A stretch of DNA of 42,212 nucleotides, from assembly GCA_029247405.1 (NCBI GenBank), contig JAQWLH010000204.1, positions 1 to 42,212 of the forward strand, in the 5' to 3' direction. This document shows, piece by piece, positions 7,546-17,080 of this stretch (position 1 is the first letter of the stretch; every line of letters begins with the position of its first letter). The translations under genes and the position numbers were made by a program. The notes under the pieces are model-generated. The model did no database searches and had not been told where the DNA came from. It saw only the letters and a list, made by a program, of their open reading frames with translations. Origin of the DNA: Mariniblastus sp. GTDB lineage: Bacteria; Planctomycetota; Planctomycetia; Pirellulales; Pirellulaceae.

Positions 7546-8625
7546 ATGATCAAAGAATCCGAGTCAAATTCAGCCCATGAAAAGGCGGCCCAAGAAAAGC
7601 CAGCCCATGAGCGAAGCCAATTTGCAATCGAAGCGAGTTCACTCGGTAAGACCTACAGCGAGGGCATTTTCGCGAAGAAAAAGTTCGAGGCTCTCAAGGA
7701 CGTCACTTTTAGCGTTAATCGTGGTGAAATTTTTGGATTGTTGGGCCCTAACGGGGCGGGCAAAACGACTTTTATCAAAATCTTGCTTGGAATCATCAAA
7801 AAGTCAGCTGGAGATGCATCCATGCTGGGGCAACAAGCTGGAAGTCGTGCTGGCCGAAAATTGGTTGGCTATTTGCCGGAGCACCTGCGGATACCACCTC
7901 ATCTCAACGGCTACACAGCGCTAGAGTGTTATGGCAGTCTCAGCAACGTACCCAAATCTGTAATTCACGAAAAACGTGATGGCTTATTGGACCTGGTTGG
8001 CTTGGCGGAGCGAGCAACTGACCGCTGTAAGAAGTATTCGAAAGGGATGCTGCAACGCCTAGGGCTGGCGCAAGCCCTGTTGCACGACCCGAAGCTTTTG
8101 ATTCTCGATGAACCAACCGATGGCCTTGATCCACAAGCCCGGGCAGAAATGCGTCAGATTATTCGGCGGCTCAAGGGTGACGGAGTCACAATTTTTCTCA
8201 ACAGCCATCTCCTCCAAGAGGTTGAAATGGTCTGCGATCGCGTTGCGATTCTGGATCGTGGTTGTCTCAGGTACTGCGGCGATGTCAGCACCATCGGGGA
8301 TTTTGTTTCTGATTCATCCGGGGGTGCGAGTGGTGTTCAGCTTGAAATCGACGTCGTTGGTGATCCAGCGGCGATTAATGGGTCATTTGAGGGGCACAAA
8401 TTCGAGATCGTTTCCGGCGAATCAAGTGACTCATTTTTGGTGCAGTTAACGCTTTCAGACCAAGCTGCGATCGACGCTCTGGTGGACCGCTTGCGAACCA
8501 ACCAAGTCAGCATTCATCGTTTGTTACGCAAACAAAGCTCACTTGAGGATGCGTTCTTGCAAATTATTGCCGACCCTTCATCCCCAGCTAACGTTAATGC
8601 CCGCATTGACGAAGTTCTTAAGTAA
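7546..8625 (+). CDS. ABC transporter ATP-binding protein
   Basis: 359 residues from the ATG at 7546; an in-frame TTG at 7516 is less likely. The N-terminal 25 residues are polar and unusually rich in Glu, Lys and Ala-His. The ATPase domain (about 28-250) has Walker A GPNGAGKT (67-74), the signature SKGMLQ (from 165) in place of LSGGQ, Walker B LLILDE (184-189) and the switch His221. The C-terminal 110 residues are the small regulatory domain typical of ABC-2 exporters. It powers transport by the membrane protein encoded 20 bases downstream, so the two form one export complex at the inner membrane. The substrate is unknown. Confidence 0.93.
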   Translation: MIKESESNSAHEKAAQEKPAHERSQFAIEASSLGKTYSEGIFAKKKFEALKDVTFSVNRGEIFGLLGPNGAGKTTFIKILLGIIKKSAGDASMLGQQAGSRAGRKLVGYLPEHLRIPPHLNGYTALECYGSLSNVPKSVIHEKRDGLLDLVGLAERATDRCKKYSKGMLQRLGLAQALLHDPKLLILDEPTDGLDPQARAEMRQIIRRLKGDGVTIFLNSHLLQEVEMVCDRVAILDRGCLRYCGDVSTIGDFVSDSSGGASGVQLEIDVVGDPAAINGSFEGHKFEIVSGESSDSFLVQLTLSDQAAIDALVDRLRTNQVSIHRLLRKQSSLEDAFLQIIADPSSPANVNARIDEVLK

Positions 8626-8645
8626 CCCTCAAGAAAGTTTTTTGG

Positions 8646-11189
8646 ATGCGTCCTTATCTTGCGATCATTAAAGACTCGTTTCGCGCCGCGATGGCAACGC
8701 GAGTTCTGTACGTACTGATCTTATTGATTACGTTGCTGTTGCTGGCGATCGCGCCGTTGCACCTGCGTGAAACGCTCGATTGGCGACTGAGTTCGGATGT
8801 TAACGTTCAAAATCCCGGTCAGATGGTGCGACGTGTCGTCGATGGCCGAGAGACCAAAAAGCCCATTGCGAGAATCTGGGACTTATTGCCAGAGAAGATC
8901 CGGGACAAGGTTCTTAAGAGCGTCGAGCCAGCAGACGACGACAGTGAACAAGACGATGTTCCTGGAGGCCCACCTCCCGCGATCGAAGATATGTTGGTTC
9001 AGGAAAAATTGATTGATGAGCTGAACACCATTATTTCCAATCCCGAATTTTATCGTGAAGAAGACTGGGTAGATCGCGTCTTGCCATCGGAAGCCGAAGA
9101 ATTGATTGAATTGGGGGTTGAGAACCTTTCATTGATTCGGAACAAACGGCTTAATCGACTTTTGGTTGCGACTGCTTTGGCCCCGGCGATTGATAAAGGA
9201 AATGCTTCAGCCCTGACAATTTATTATGCGGTTTGGGAATTTCCGATTCCCATCAATCAGACTCACCAGCAATTTGCCCAATTGCTCACTTCGTCGGTTC
9301 CTTGGGTCTCGATTCCGTGGTATTTCGAAAAACTTGTTTTGTCGATTGGACTCCTGATCGCGATTATTGTCACGGCTAATATGATCCCCGACATGTTCGA
9401 ACCTGGGTCATTGAACCTATTGCTAAGTAAACCAATTTCACGTTGGGGACTATTTGTTTCCAAGTTCTTTGGCGGTTGTGCATTTATCGCGCTATGCGCG
9501 ACGTACTTGTTTTGCGGCCTCTGGCTCTGGATGGGGATTGGCATGGGGGTTTGGGATCGAGCGATGCTACTGAGTATCCCGCTTTATGTCATCGTGTTCG
9601 CAATCTATTTTGCAGTCTCGGCGGTGGTGGGTTTAGTGTGGCGAAGTCCAATCGTTTCCGTCATCCTGACGCTCTTGTTTTGGGCCTTTTGTTTTTCAAT
9701 CGGCTCAGCGTTTAGTCCTTTTGATCGAAAGATGAAGAACAGCGAATTGGTAGCCTTGCTGCCGGTTAATGACCAAGTTTTCTCTGCTGATATCCTTCAC
9801 CGATTGAAGGCGTGGGATGGCAATGATCAAGCTTGGCAATCTGCCTTTGATTCGAATATGACAGAGCAGGTTGAAATCCAATTTGCCGTTAACTCTTTTA
9901 TGTTTTCACTTCGAGAAGTTCCCGCATTTCCGGGAATCCTGAATTTCCTCGAACCGATTTACGACAAGAGTAATTCACAGCTTATCTCTAGCAGCTACGA
10001 GTTTGGCAAGTCACTGTCATCAGGCAAAAAGCGGATGTTTGTTGCGAAAGTCGATGACGGTGGGAAACCCGAATTTAGGGACGTTGGCTTCTTCCCGATC
10101 GATGCCGTGCGAGCGTTTGCAACGGACAAGGGGGTGATTGTTGCTTCATCGGATGGTTCTTTTTATCGGCTGGATCAAGCCAAACTGGATCAGTTGTTTG
10201 CAAAGGCTAAATCCAAAAATCTTCCGGAGGAAGAAGCTCAAGTCGATAAGAACGCCGACAACCCAGCGACTGCTCAAGCTCAGGATAAGGAGTTGTCCCG
10301 GCAAACAGCTGCTGCCGAAGAAGCTGATGAATCTCAAGAACAACTGGAGGTGTTTCAACCTCTTGGCCCGGAAAATGGTTTGGCCATTCGTTCCTCCAAG
10401 CATGTGGACTACAACCACTTGCGAGACGAAATTGCTGTCTATCGTCGTGGTCAGCTGAAGATTTTCAAATCAGAAGACTCGTCTACCGCCAACGAGACGG
10501 ACGATCCCAAGCCGTCCTACTCTTATCAGCAGCACGCTGTGCTTGATTTGGACCTTGGCTTTAGTGAAGCAATGACTTGCCGGATTGCTTACCAAGGCGA
10601 CACGATTGCGCTCGCATTTGGAAACGGACAAGTCATCACCGTTGATGCGGAGACGGTGACTGAGAAAAAGGAATACCAACCTGAGAATCGTACTGCCATC
10701 GAAGAAATACGCGGTTCGGCTGACGGGCGATACTTCGCCACGCTCTACCGAAATGGAAATCTGTGGTTGTTGGACACACAATCCGATGAACAAATGAAAA
10801 AAGCCGATATTATTGGGCAAGGTGAAGTTTGTGCATTCACGTTTGACGACGAAAACCAGCTGTGGGTTTGCGACAATACCGACCGAGCCACTGAGTACGA
10901 TCTGGCTAATGGCGAAATGAAAGTCCGTTACTCGCCGCCCGGAGGTTGGATTGAAAAGCTCTATCGGTATGGTTTGCGCCCGTTTTATAAGATTTGCCCA
11001 AAACCGGGTGAGTTCTACAAAGTTGTTTCTTACCTCTCCGCTTCAGGTGATTCTGAAGCCAATGCGGACGTTGATTTGAATAAGACATTTGAAGTCAGCG
11101 ATCCCTGGTCACCACTTTGGAGTGGATTACTTTTCATGCTCTCGATGTTGTTTTTGGGTTGTTTAGTTTTTCAATTCCGCGACTATTAA
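8646..11189 (+). CDS. ABC-2-type permease with a large soluble propeller-like insertion
   Basis: 847 residues. A first membrane helix (about 17-38) is followed by a soluble segment of about 190 residues, then a block of about five helices (about 228-360, including FEPGSLNLLLSKPISR, a loop typical of ABC-2 permeases). A long soluble region (about 370-815) comes next, and a last helix (about 825-843) ends the protein. The second half of that soluble region contains short repeats such as AVRAFATDKGVIVASSDGS, ADGRYFATLYRNGNLWLLD and AFTFDDENQLWVCDN, which read like blades of a WD40/PQQ-like propeller, and an acidic Glu/Gln/Ala-rich linker at about 525-570. It lies 20 bases after the ATPase. No substrate can be named. 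Confidence 0.82.
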   Translation: MRPYLAIIKDSFRAAMATRVLYVLILLITLLLLAIAPLHLRETLDWRLSSDVNVQNPGQMVRRVVDGRETKKPIARIWDLLPEKIRDKVLKSVEPADDDSEQDDVPGGPPPAIEDMLVQEKLIDELNTIISNPEFYREEDWVDRVLPSEAEELIELGVENLSLIRNKRLNRLLVATALAPAIDKGNASALTIYYAVWEFPIPINQTHQQFAQLLTSSVPWVSIPWYFEKLVLSIGLLIAIIVTANMIPDMFEPGSLNLLLSKPISRWGLFVSKFFGGCAFIALCATYLFCGLWLWMGIGMGVWDRAMLLSIPLYVIVFAIYFAVSAVVGLVWRSPIVSVILTLLFWAFCFSIGSAFSPFDRKMKNSELVALLPVNDQVFSADILHRLKAWDGNDQAWQSAFDSNMTEQVEIQFAVNSFMFSLREVPAFPGILNFLEPIYDKSNSQLISSSYEFGKSLSSGKKRMFVAKVDDGGKPEFRDVGFFPIDAVRAFATDKGVIVASSDGSFYRLDQAKLDQLFAKAKSKNLPEEEAQVDKNADNPATAQAQDKELSRQTAAAEEADESQEQLEVFQPLGPENGLAIRSSKHVDYNHLRDEIAVYRRGQLKIFKSEDSSTANETDDPKPSYSYQQHAVLDLDLGFSEAMTCRIAYQGDTIALAFGNGQVITVDAETVTEKKEYQPENRTAIEEIRGSADGRYFATLYRNGNLWLLDTQSDEQMKKADIIGQGEVCAFTFDDENQLWVCDNTDRATEYDLANGEMKVRYSPPGGWIEKLYRYGLRPFYKICPKPGEFYKVVSYLSASGDSEANADVDLNKTFEVSDPWSPLWSGLLFMLSMLFLGCLVFQFRDY

Positions 11190-11347
11190 ATTTGATTGCT
11201 TGCAGAGATGAGGTTTTTCTTTCCAGTCATCGAAAGAGAGATGGTTTACTCTGCATTTTGCCAATACCGCTAGCGTCCTTTCTATAGGCTGATGCCAGCG
11301 TTCTTGGTAGACTTCGCCGCAATTTTTAATTTAAATGCGGCGGGAAA

Positions 11348-14300
11348 ATGATAGGCAAATTAAATACCTTTGGGTCTTTGACGCTCCATCGGTCAATCGT
11401 GACCAGTTTGGTATTGGTCCTATTATTAACTTCGAAGCTATTTGCTGATTACGACCTGCCTCATGAATCGCTGCCGGCTTCCTGGAAGCAAGACGCAGAA
11501 CTCACGGATGTATTTTTTCTTAACGCCGACCTGGGGTGGTCGGTTGGGGCGCAAGGTGTGATTCTGCGGACGGTCGATGGCGGTGGCCATTGGCGCGAGA
11601 TATCCCAAGTGAGTGACTTTATTTCAGATGATCTGACTCTGGAGCAGAAACTCAATCACATGCGATCGGGGGTGCGGACGAGGCACTCTGGTTCCATCTC
11701 TGATGGAGCTTCTGCGACGCAGCCCATTCGGATTCGATTTGAGTCCGTTCATTTTGTCGACGAAAATCATGGCTGGATTGCCGGCGGATACAGTGTTCCT
11801 TACGTGGGACGTTCGCGAGCGGTGGTCATGCGGACCAGCGATGGGGGTCAGACGTGGGAATCAGTTAGAAGCCTTGTGATTCCGAGAATTAACAAGATTC
11901 ATTTTTCCGATTACCTCAATGGTTGGGCGGTTGGGGAGAGCGGTAACTTATTTGCGACTGGCGTCTTCTTTACTTCCGATGGAGGGCAAACTTGGTCCAG
12001 TCGGTCGTCTGAAAAATTTTCTGGCTGGACCGACGCAGCCAAGACCTCCCAAGGTTTGGTGACGCTTGGTTACGATGGCAAAATTGGAGTTTTTGAGGGT
12101 GACCGGTTTGAGTCAGCGGTCATTTTGGGTGACACTCCTGAGAAGATTTCCCGGCTTGAGATGGCTGATAATCGCTTGGGTTGGGCGGTCGGCGTCAAGG
12201 GTTCGGTTTTGCAAACCACCAACGGTGGAAAGTCATGGCGGCCGATTGAGTTCCCGGGCTACCCCTCCTCCACTGGAGAAGTGAAAACTAATGCTGTCAA
12301 ACAGTTTGACTTGCGGGCTCTGGCGATCACGCCAGATAAAGTTTGGTTTACGGGGGATCCGGGGACCTACTTGTTCAGCCTCGATCGCACCACAGGAGAG
12401 ACCGCAAGTATTCGGATGCCGACCCCCAATCGCATCAACAGGCTTTATTTTGCGGACGGGCAAACTGGGTGGGCCGTCGGGGCATTTGGAACAATTTTGG
12501 CAACGAAAGACGGTGGTTCAAGTTGGGCAGTCCAGCGCGGAAAACAGCGTCGAGTTGCTGTGATGGTCGTCAGTGCTGATGTTGATTCGGTTCCTTTCGA
12601 GGTCTTTTCCAAGTACGCTTCCGAAGGGAATAGTCTTTGTGCTTCGGTCATTCTTGAAGCGACGGCGAAGCAACATCAAACGAGCACCCAGGCGGTCGAC
12701 CGCCTGGGAAACACCATTTCAACACGAGTGAATCTTGGTGGAGAGTCGACCGTGGCAATCCGTCGTCTGGTTCGATTCATTCGAACTCTTCAGCCGAGCA
12801 TTATTGTGCTTAACACAAGTCAGGATGCTGCCCCGGCGGAAACCCTGCAGTTAACTAATTTGGTTAAGGATGCAGTTCGAAAATCAGTCGATCAAAATGC
12901 TTTCGAACAACAAATGACGGACGTCGGATTAAAAACCTGGCAAGTCAATCGACTGGCCGTTCTCGATAGGGCAGGTACGGTAAGCATTGATCCAACACAA
13001 CTTTTGCCGCGTACGGGCATGCTCATGGAAGATCAGATTGCGATTAGCCGGGCCATCATGGATAAGTCCATTGTTTCCGACGAAAGTACCATCTATCGCG
13101 TTGTTGAGTTATCAAACAATGGTCGAATCAAAGCTTCGAATCTGTTGTCAGGTCTGAGTCAAAACAGTGTTCCCGTAAGGTCTCATTCCGATCAACGACA
13201 TGGGAACTTGACTTCGATTTTACAGGCTTCAAGCAAGCAGAAGACATTCAATCAGTTTTTGAAATTTGAAGCTGTTACGCCGCAAGATTTTCTCGTTTGG
13301 CGACGCCAGGTGCAGTCGTATGCCATGAAAATGGAGAGTGATGTCGCTGGAGTGTGGTTGCTGCAACTTGCTGAACGTTATCTTGCTGATGGGAAAATGG
13401 AACTCGCCGCCGGTTCGGCAGAGATGCTTGTTTCTCGATGGTCCGATCATGCCTTCACACCGGCCGCATTGACGTGGTTGGCGCATTACTACGGTAGCGA
13501 TGAGTATGGGCAAATTGAGCTTAATAATCGAATGAAGTCAGGGCAATTGGATGTAAAAACGGGAGCCGTCAAGACTGGCAATTCAGATAATCGTTTTGCA
13601 ACAGCGCCCGCGTCAGTGGCAGGGCAGGGAGTTTCCCAGTTGGTCTGGATACCAACCAACGATCCGACGATGAGTGGGAAGAACGACTCGAGTATCGCCC
13701 TGGCAGGGCACAGCGAGACAATTCCTGAAGAAGCCCTTGCGAGTGCACGAAAGGCTTTCTTCGACGCTCGGCATCGAAAAGCGGGGATGTTTTTAACTCA
13801 ACTTGGTCGGCGAGATCCGGAGTTGGTTGCTGGAAGTCAATACAAACTCATGGATGTTCAATTGACTCGGCAAATCAGTGGACCAATCACAAATGAGCGG
13901 AAATGGAAAGTTCTGGAGCAAAAAAAAGAATACACCGGCGCCGGCGTCTCATTGGCTGCTCAACGTGAATTAGCACTTAACGGAAGCGCCCCAACGCAGA
14001 GCGGGGTCAATCCGCTTGTTTGTTCCAAGTCAAAAACTCGACCCGTTCTCGATGGATACCTCAATGAGGCTTGTTGGAAATCGGCCGTTCAAACTGGTAA
14101 CGTCGTGATGTCAGATGTAAGGCTTTCCAATCAAGTCAATCCAAAATCCGATATCGTGCTGTTCGCGCATGACGAGGAATTCCTTTACGTGGGGCTGACT
14201 TGTCAGAAAATTCGCGGTCACTTTTACAATGTTCGAAAAAGTGCGAGGCCTCGCGACGCCGACCTAAAACGACGTGACAGGGTTGAACTGACAATCGATG

Positions 14301-14662
14301 TGGATCGTGATTACCGGTCGGCGTATCAGTTTGTGGTCGATCATCGAGGCTGGGTTCGTGAAGGTTGTGCTGGAAGCATTGGCTGGAATCCAGATTGGTT
14401 TGTCAGTCAATCAGAAGACGAAACTTCCTGGACGATTGAGCTTGCGATTCCACTCGACATCATTGCGGCGAGTTCAATCGACTCGACAACCACCTGGGCG
14501 TTCGGGTTGAAGCGTCGGATCCTTGACGATCGAAATGTTTGGACGGCTGCTCAGGAACGGGACGCCCGGAAGGATTTGTCAGGTTTTCAGCATGGGCTGC
14601 AAACACGGGCAACGGATTTTCATTTGCTAAGATTCGAAACTGCTCTTACGACGACAGAGTAA
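11348..14662 (+). CDS. Secreted multidomain protein: Ycf48-like BNR repeats, PIG-L-like region and CBM9-like domain
   Basis: 1104 residues with an N-terminal signal sequence (hydrophobic about 17-30). Residues about 50-400 carry at least five Ycf48/HCF136-type repeats of the form GWxVGxxGxILxTxDGGxxW. Around 400-580 the sequence resembles a PIG-L/LmbE deacetylase (AVMVVSADVDS, then FSKYASEGN, then LQPSIIVLNTS), but the HPDDE metal motif is replaced by ADVDS, so it is probably inactive. Residues about 895-1095 resemble a CBM9/DOMON-like domain (VLDGYLNEACWKSA, DIVLFAHDEEFLYVGL, ELAIPL). I infer an exported binding or assembly protein; the exact role is unknown. A perfect 22-bp palindrome lies in frame at codons about 447-454. 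Confidence 0.8.
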   Translation: MIGKLNTFGSLTLHRSIVTSLVLVLLLTSKLFADYDLPHESLPASWKQDAELTDVFFLNADLGWSVGAQGVILRTVDGGGHWREISQVSDFISDDLTLEQKLNHMRSGVRTRHSGSISDGASATQPIRIRFESVHFVDENHGWIAGGYSVPYVGRSRAVVMRTSDGGQTWESVRSLVIPRINKIHFSDYLNGWAVGESGNLFATGVFFTSDGGQTWSSRSSEKFSGWTDAAKTSQGLVTLGYDGKIGVFEGDRFESAVILGDTPEKISRLEMADNRLGWAVGVKGSVLQTTNGGKSWRPIEFPGYPSSTGEVKTNAVKQFDLRALAITPDKVWFTGDPGTYLFSLDRTTGETASIRMPTPNRINRLYFADGQTGWAVGAFGTILATKDGGSSWAVQRGKQRRVAVMVVSADVDSVPFEVFSKYASEGNSLCASVILEATAKQHQTSTQAVDRLGNTISTRVNLGGESTVAIRRLVRFIRTLQPSIIVLNTSQDAAPAETLQLTNLVKDAVRKSVDQNAFEQQMTDVGLKTWQVNRLAVLDRAGTVSIDPTQLLPRTGMLMEDQIAISRAIMDKSIVSDESTIYRVVELSNNGRIKASNLLSGLSQNSVPVRSHSDQRHGNLTSILQASSKQKTFNQFLKFEAVTPQDFLVWRRQVQSYAMKMESDVAGVWLLQLAERYLADGKMELAAGSAEMLVSRWSDHAFTPAALTWLAHYYGSDEYGQIELNNRMKSGQLDVKTGAVKTGNSDNRFATAPASVAGQGVSQLVWIPTNDPTMSGKNDSSIALAGHSETIPEEALASARKAFFDARHRKAGMFLTQLGRRDPELVAGSQYKLMDVQLTRQISGPITNERKWKVLEQKKEYTGAGVSLAAQRELALNGSAPTQSGVNPLVCSKSKTRPVLDGYLNEACWKSAVQTGNVVMSDVRLSNQVNPKSDIVLFAHDEEFLYVGLTCQKIRGHFYNVRKSARPRDADLKRRDRVELTIDVDRDYRSAYQFVVDHRGWVREGCAGSIGWNPDWFVSQSEDETSWTIELAIPLDIIAASSIDSTTTWAFGLKRRILDDRNVWTAAQERDARKDLSGFQHGLQTRATDFHLLRFETALTTTE
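12687..12708. repeat. Perfect 22-bp palindrome inside a coding sequence
   Basis: Eleven bases CCCAGGCGGTC are followed immediately by their exact reverse complement. It is in frame within the Ycf48/PIG-L-like gene, where it encodes part of TQAVDRLGN. The outer CCAGGC/GCCTGG arms recur in two intergenic hairpins (14692-14723 and 32766-32789). Confidence 0.85.
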
Positions 14663-15020
14663 CGAGCAAGTCGTCTGTGATTTGGCTAAAACCAGGCCTC
14701 AGCAGGTAATGTGAAATGCCTGGCCCAAATCAGAGGATCGGGGAAGCTGCGGCGCAAAAAGTGACTTGAAGTGGCCGAAAAATGCTTCTTTTGACAGGCT
14801 AGCGCAGTTAAATCCCGCACTTCTGAATTCAAACTCATCCTAAAACCTCGCGAAAACCGAAAAACCCCATGGCGGCTAACTATATTTGAAGCGCAGGGAA
14901 CGCACTTCAGATGCTCGGTTTTGACCATGCTCAAATGGAACGACCTCGTTAAGCAACGATGGTCAGTCCGAAACGATGCTGGCGTGAGCAGTTTTGAAAT
15001 GCCAATACTCAGGGTCCATC
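14663..15020. other. Intergenic region of 358 bases with a two-part hairpin
   Basis: No convincing gene. At 14679-14731, 16 bases after the upstream stop, is an imperfect inverted repeat: outer stem GATTTGG/CCAAATC (7 bp), an internal loop, then inner stem CCAGGC/GCCTGG (6 bp) around a 20-base loop. It has no T tract, so it may be a 3'-end stabiliser or a factor-dependent termination site. The rest must hold the promoter of the gene that starts at 15021; I could not pick a clear one. Confidence 0.6.
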
Positions 15021-16862
15021 ATGACGAAGCAACCAAATTCGAACGGTTCATCATTGCCGAACGATGGTTCTAGCTTGGGGGCGTTCAAGACCGGGGCAGC
15101 GGCTCCTCGTCACTCAAAGGATCAGCCTCCGCCGGCTCGACAGGGGAAAAAGCGGGAGCTGGAAACCGTTAAGCCACGCTCACGCCGGCGACCGGGAGGG
15201 CAGCAAAACAATCCCTTAGTCGCCAACTTGCTTACGCGAATGGCCCAAAAAGATGCCGAGGCGGCTTCTGAGAAACAGCGAGTCGCTGAGGAATCTAGCA
15301 AACCATCAAGGCACCAGAGAACTAGCCCCTTGGTTGGGCTTTTAGAGAGCCCGCCCATTGATGAGGTATTGCTCAGTCAATCGCTGAGGCAAATCGTCCT
15401 CGAGCAAGACCTAGATGAAGAGGGAACGTTACTCGACGCGACGGCCAGCAAGCGGATGATCCCCGTGCCCTCCTTTCTGGTCAGCATGGTGGTTCATCTG
15501 GCGATTTTTTTAACGCTCGCGTTGGTTGTTTACACGAAAACTGCTCCAGAGCCAAAACTTAGCTTGATCGCTGCTTTTGAATTAATGCCGACACCGATGG
15601 AGCCGAGCGAAGTTGAAATTCCGGAAACCATGGAAATTGAGCTCCCGGATGACAGCCAGTCCCCGCTGGAAAAAGCATTTGATGCAAGTGCAACAGAAGA
15701 CAAATTAGAATTGGCTGATACGACCGACATCGTTCCAAATATCGCCACTGATGCGATTGAGCCGAGCCCGATTGATTCGGAGGTCAAGATCGCACCCAAA
15801 GCAACGTTGCCGAGCGGAGGTGGGCTTGAGGGGCGAGAAGAGTCATCACGAGCACGCCTGGCAGCAAGCCGCGGTGGATCAAGGGCCAGCGAACTTGCGG
15901 TTGAGAATGGTATTCGCTGGATCATTAACCACCAACGCAAAGATGGCAGCTGGCACTTTCGACATGATGATGGGCAGTGCAATGGAGCTTGTCGAAATCA
16001 AGGACTTCAAGAATCAACGACTGCAGCGACAGGTCTGGCGATGATGACTCTGCTTGGAGCAGGTTACACTCAAAATACAGGGCCGTACCAAGAGGAAGTT
16101 CACAAGGCGATTGAGTTTTTGAAACGAAAAATTCGGATTGGGCCTCACGGTGGTAGTTTTGTCCAGGGCCAATCAGGAATGTACTCCCACGCAATCGCGA
16201 CCATTGCACTTGCTGAGGCGTACATCATGACTCGTGATACCGGGCTCAGTGCGATGGTTGATTTAGGTCGGCAATACATTGAGACAGCCCAGCACAAGCA
16301 GGGTGGTTGGCGATACGTTCCCGGAACCAAAGGCGATATGACGGTGACGGGCTGGCAAATCATCGCACTCAAGAGTTGTGAGCGAGCTGGATTCGAATCC
16401 GGTGAAGTGACTTGGGAGCGTGCTGAAGATTTTCTGGATTCACTCGCCAGCAGTGATGGCCGGTATGGTTATCAGAACCCCGATAACCAAACAGATACAA
16501 CGACCGCTGTGGGAATGCTTTCGAAGATGTATCTCGGTGCAGCGCTCGAAGATGGAAGACAAGAATTAGGGGCGCAGTTTCTCGTTGGTCAGGGCCCATC
16601 AAGAACGGACATGTATTTCAATTATTACGCAACTCTTGCCCTCCATCATCGTCAGGATCCCGACTGGAATAAATGGAACACCCAGTTGCGAGACTATCTG
16701 ATTCAAACCCAAGTCAATGGGAATGGCCATGCCGATGGCAGTTGGTATTTTGCTGACCAACATGGCAAAGTAGGAGGTCGTTTGTATACGACCGCGTTGG
16801 CCGTGATGACTCTCGAAGTCTACTACCGGTACATGCCGCTGTATGCCAATAAAGGCCTCTAG
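15021..16862 (+). CDS. TonB-like membrane-anchored protein with terpenoid-cyclase/prenyltransferase repeats
   Basis: 613 residues from the ATG at 15021 (ATGACGAAGCAACC; an upstream in-frame ATG at 14994 is less likely). The first 145 residues are polar and low in complexity. One membrane helix (about 149-172) is followed by an acidic Pro/Glu-rich stretch like that of TonB/TolA periplasmic stalks. From about 285 to 605 come alpha-alpha barrel repeats of the squalene-cyclase type (AVENGIRWIINHQRKDGSW, TAATGLAMMTLLGAG, YSHAIATIALAEAY, GGWRYVP, TTALAVMTLEVYYRY). No DxDD cyclase motif is seen, so it is probably not a cyclase but a binding or scaffold protein facing the periplasm. Such proteins are common in Planctomycetes; the function is unknown. 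Confidence 0.85.
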   Translation: MTKQPNSNGSSLPNDGSSLGAFKTGAAAPRHSKDQPPPARQGKKRELETVKPRSRRRPGGQQNNPLVANLLTRMAQKDAEAASEKQRVAEESSKPSRHQRTSPLVGLLESPPIDEVLLSQSLRQIVLEQDLDEEGTLLDATASKRMIPVPSFLVSMVVHLAIFLTLALVVYTKTAPEPKLSLIAAFELMPTPMEPSEVEIPETMEIELPDDSQSPLEKAFDASATEDKLELADTTDIVPNIATDAIEPSPIDSEVKIAPKATLPSGGGLEGREESSRARLAASRGGSRASELAVENGIRWIINHQRKDGSWHFRHDDGQCNGACRNQGLQESTTAATGLAMMTLLGAGYTQNTGPYQEEVHKAIEFLKRKIRIGPHGGSFVQGQSGMYSHAIATIALAEAYIMTRDTGLSAMVDLGRQYIETAQHKQGGWRYVPGTKGDMTVTGWQIIALKSCERAGFESGEVTWERAEDFLDSLASSDGRYGYQNPDNQTDTTTAVGMLSKMYLGAALEDGRQELGAQFLVGQGPSRTDMYFNYYATLALHHRQDPDWNKWNTQLRDYLIQTQVNGNGHADGSWYFADQHGKVGGRLYTTALAVMTLEVYYRYMPLYANKGL

Positions 16863-17080
16863 AAGACTCGTTTTCGGCCAGTTGTCAAAAAACCGGCTCC
16901 TCGCTGATGTCCCTCAGGTGCCTCAGATTTCTGGCTAGTTCGCATGCGGCTGCGACGAATCGCCAATTCTGACAAACGGCTTGGAACCATGAATAATCAA
17001 CCAAGTCGATGGCTGTTCAAAATTGAAAGCAGAATTTAAAACTGCCGTTAAGCTTCCTGTCGACAAATTGGTCAAAGTTG

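Noticed and set aside
10146-10820. Minus-strand open frames inside the ABC permease
   Set aside because: Antisense to the long continuous permease frame; low-complexity composition with no known motif.
11258-11286. Possible promoter TTGCCA-N17-TCTATA before the Ycf48-like gene
   Set aside because: The -10 box matches only 3 of 6 positions; position alone is not enough.
14686-14934. Minus-strand open frame of 82 codons
   Set aside because: It has no convincing start signal or protein-like features and overlaps a hairpin; probably non-coding.
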